Of a stretch of DNA of 64,000 nt, positions 63,801-64,000 are shown in pieces. The notes beneath the pieces are model-generated. The model was given only the letters and a program-made list of their open reading frames with translations, ran no database searches and was not told the origin of the DNA. Source of the stretch: CAYOFF01 sp964403415 (GTDB lineage: Bacteria; Patescibacteriota; Gracilibacteria; Absconditabacterales; Absconditicoccaceae); NCBI GenBank assembly GCA_964403415.1, contig CAYOFF010000001.1, forward strand, positions 868,001 through 932,000, written 5' to 3'. Numbering within the stretch: position 1 is the first letter of the stretch; the number at the start of each line of letters is the position of its first letter. A program made the translations under genes and the position numbers.

Positions 63801-64000
63801 ACGCCTATACATGTCGCCCCATAACCACTTACCAAAGATGGTGGTATAGCATTGCAACTTCCATCACACACAATCAATCACGTTCCTATTTCTCAACACA
63901 TATTTGAACTTGATTCACAGACTGTATTGTAGCCACTTACCAATGGTGGCGTCACTGCACTACAGCTTCCATCACACTGAATCATTCACGTATTGGTTTC
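60836..64000 (-). CDS. giant Cys-rich repeat surface protein (N-terminus outside the window)
   Basis: One open frame of 1054 residues up to the window edge with about 50 UGA-Gly codons and no TAA/TAG before 60836. The visible N-terminal part is made of Cys-rich repeats of 34-36 residues (CDGSCNGTPALVSGYGTTCI, GVNACSQTGVGTIQ). A middle part holds a roughly 90-residue domain twice (MEFTCEVQSG..VTIDCDRN and VNFTCSVQSG..VLIDCDKY). The C-terminal 250 residues read IDGDFTLSNVTTARDIPYTL, LYIVPNGKIIFKNKDCDHRD and VVQGILVGPGLDGKFINSRR, a right-handed beta-type end with repeated G-V-I strands. It is exported by all appearance and probably covers or tethers the cell; adhesion to a host is inference. Confidence 0.82.
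62145..62770 (-). repeat. duplicated domain in the surface protein
   Basis: Two copies of about 90 residues (about 62508-62770 and 62145-62415) share the order V-Y-x-E-x-H, F-T-C-x-V-Q-S-G, D-C-D, A-T-L, G-A-W-x-M-x-A, C-x-Y, G-Y-x-A-Y-x-P-x-C. Diverged at DNA level, so an old duplication. Confidence 0.75.
63490..64000 (-). repeat. tandem 102-108-nt coding repeats in the surface protein
   Basis: Four or more copies, each encoding CDGSC..xPxLVSGY..xC.G.NACxxTxxGxI. Two neighbouring copies are nearly identical in DNA, with shared stretches around 63690-63720 and 63795-63820. Lengths of 34, 35 and 36 codons show growth by whole codons. The array continues beyond the window. Confidence 0.85.

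Noticed and set aside
62098..63907. Plus-strand frames of 60-107 codons
   Set aside because: All lie antisense to the continuous surface-protein frame and carry its repeat pattern in reverse.
1..64000. Apparent pseudogenes with many in-frame stops
   Set aside because: All interruptions are TGA at conserved Gly positions; TAA and TAG are absent inside the frames. This is recoding, not decay.
63490..64000. Possible CRISPR or non-coding tandem array
   Set aside because: Units differ in length by whole codons, are about 105 nt long and keep one reading frame with conserved Cys; they are protein repeats.

Overview
The window comes from a bacterium that reads UGA as glycine (genetic code 25). Almost every conserved gene is broken by in-frame TGA codons that fall exactly where its family has an invariant glycine: the DnaG Toprim motif VEGYMDV, the FtsE signature LSGEKQ, HemW VYIGGGTP, AlaRS FYGEGGGQ, RNase Y GREGRN. 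Genes end only in TAA or TAG. This code is known from the candidate phyla Gracilibacteria (BD1-5/GN02) and Absconditabacteria (SR1) of the CPR/Patescibacteria; I cannot decide between the two. Two runs of ten N (13431-13440, 45376-45385) show that this is a scaffold from a draft or metagenomic assembly. All genes below were rebuilt by reading TGA as Gly.

Layout. 1-9.4 kb (mostly minus): a histidine-methyltransferase-like protein, a TrmB-type regulator, a stand-alone IleRS C-terminal domain behind a leader peptide and terminator, ftsE, dnaG, an alpha/beta hydrolase, miaA and superoxide dismutase. 9.6-18.9 kb (mostly plus): a motor-less PriA, murA, alr, a Nudix hydrolase, an M16 peptidase, asnS and a glycosyltransferase. 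18.9-23.5 kb (minus): a Tat-exported lysozyme-like protein, then a class III ribonucleotide reductase operon in which the glycyl-radical domain is a separate small gene, with two NrdR-box-like sites upstream. 23.8-27.7 kb: a polyphosphate pair (VTC-domain protein and PPK2), a His/Cys-rich acidic protein, hemW. 27.7-30.7 kb: a small block, most of which has almost no UGA-Gly and is probably recently acquired. 30.9-37.6 kb: a YjjX-like phosphatase, threonine aldolase, a GH3-family protein, a kinase-LspA fusion and two coiled-coil or unknown proteins. 37.7-42.8 kb: one type IV pilus operon (PilN/O/C-like and four pilin-like proteins). 42.8-49 kb: ligA, rny and two membrane proteins. 49-54.7 kb: PrgI-like protein, LCP protein, a gene without any UGA that looks foreign, and a T4SS-type ATPase. 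54.7-55.2 kb: a probable structured RNA with its own terminator. 55.2-60.7 kb: TrmH, a GT28 glycosyltransferase, a shortened AlaRS and a PP2C-like/TM protein. 60.8-64 kb: the C-terminal 1054 residues of a very large Cys-rich repeat surface protein that runs off the window.

Taken together: partial wall metabolism (murA, alr, LCP, lytic enzyme), a pilus, a T4SS-like ATPase and a giant surface protein fit a small, host-attached anaerobe or microaerobe (oxygen-sensitive NrdD/NrdG next to superoxide dismutase). Several housekeeping proteins are reduced or split (PriA, AlaRS, IleRS, NrdD, LigA), as expected for a reduced genome. No rRNA, tRNA or CRISPR was found.
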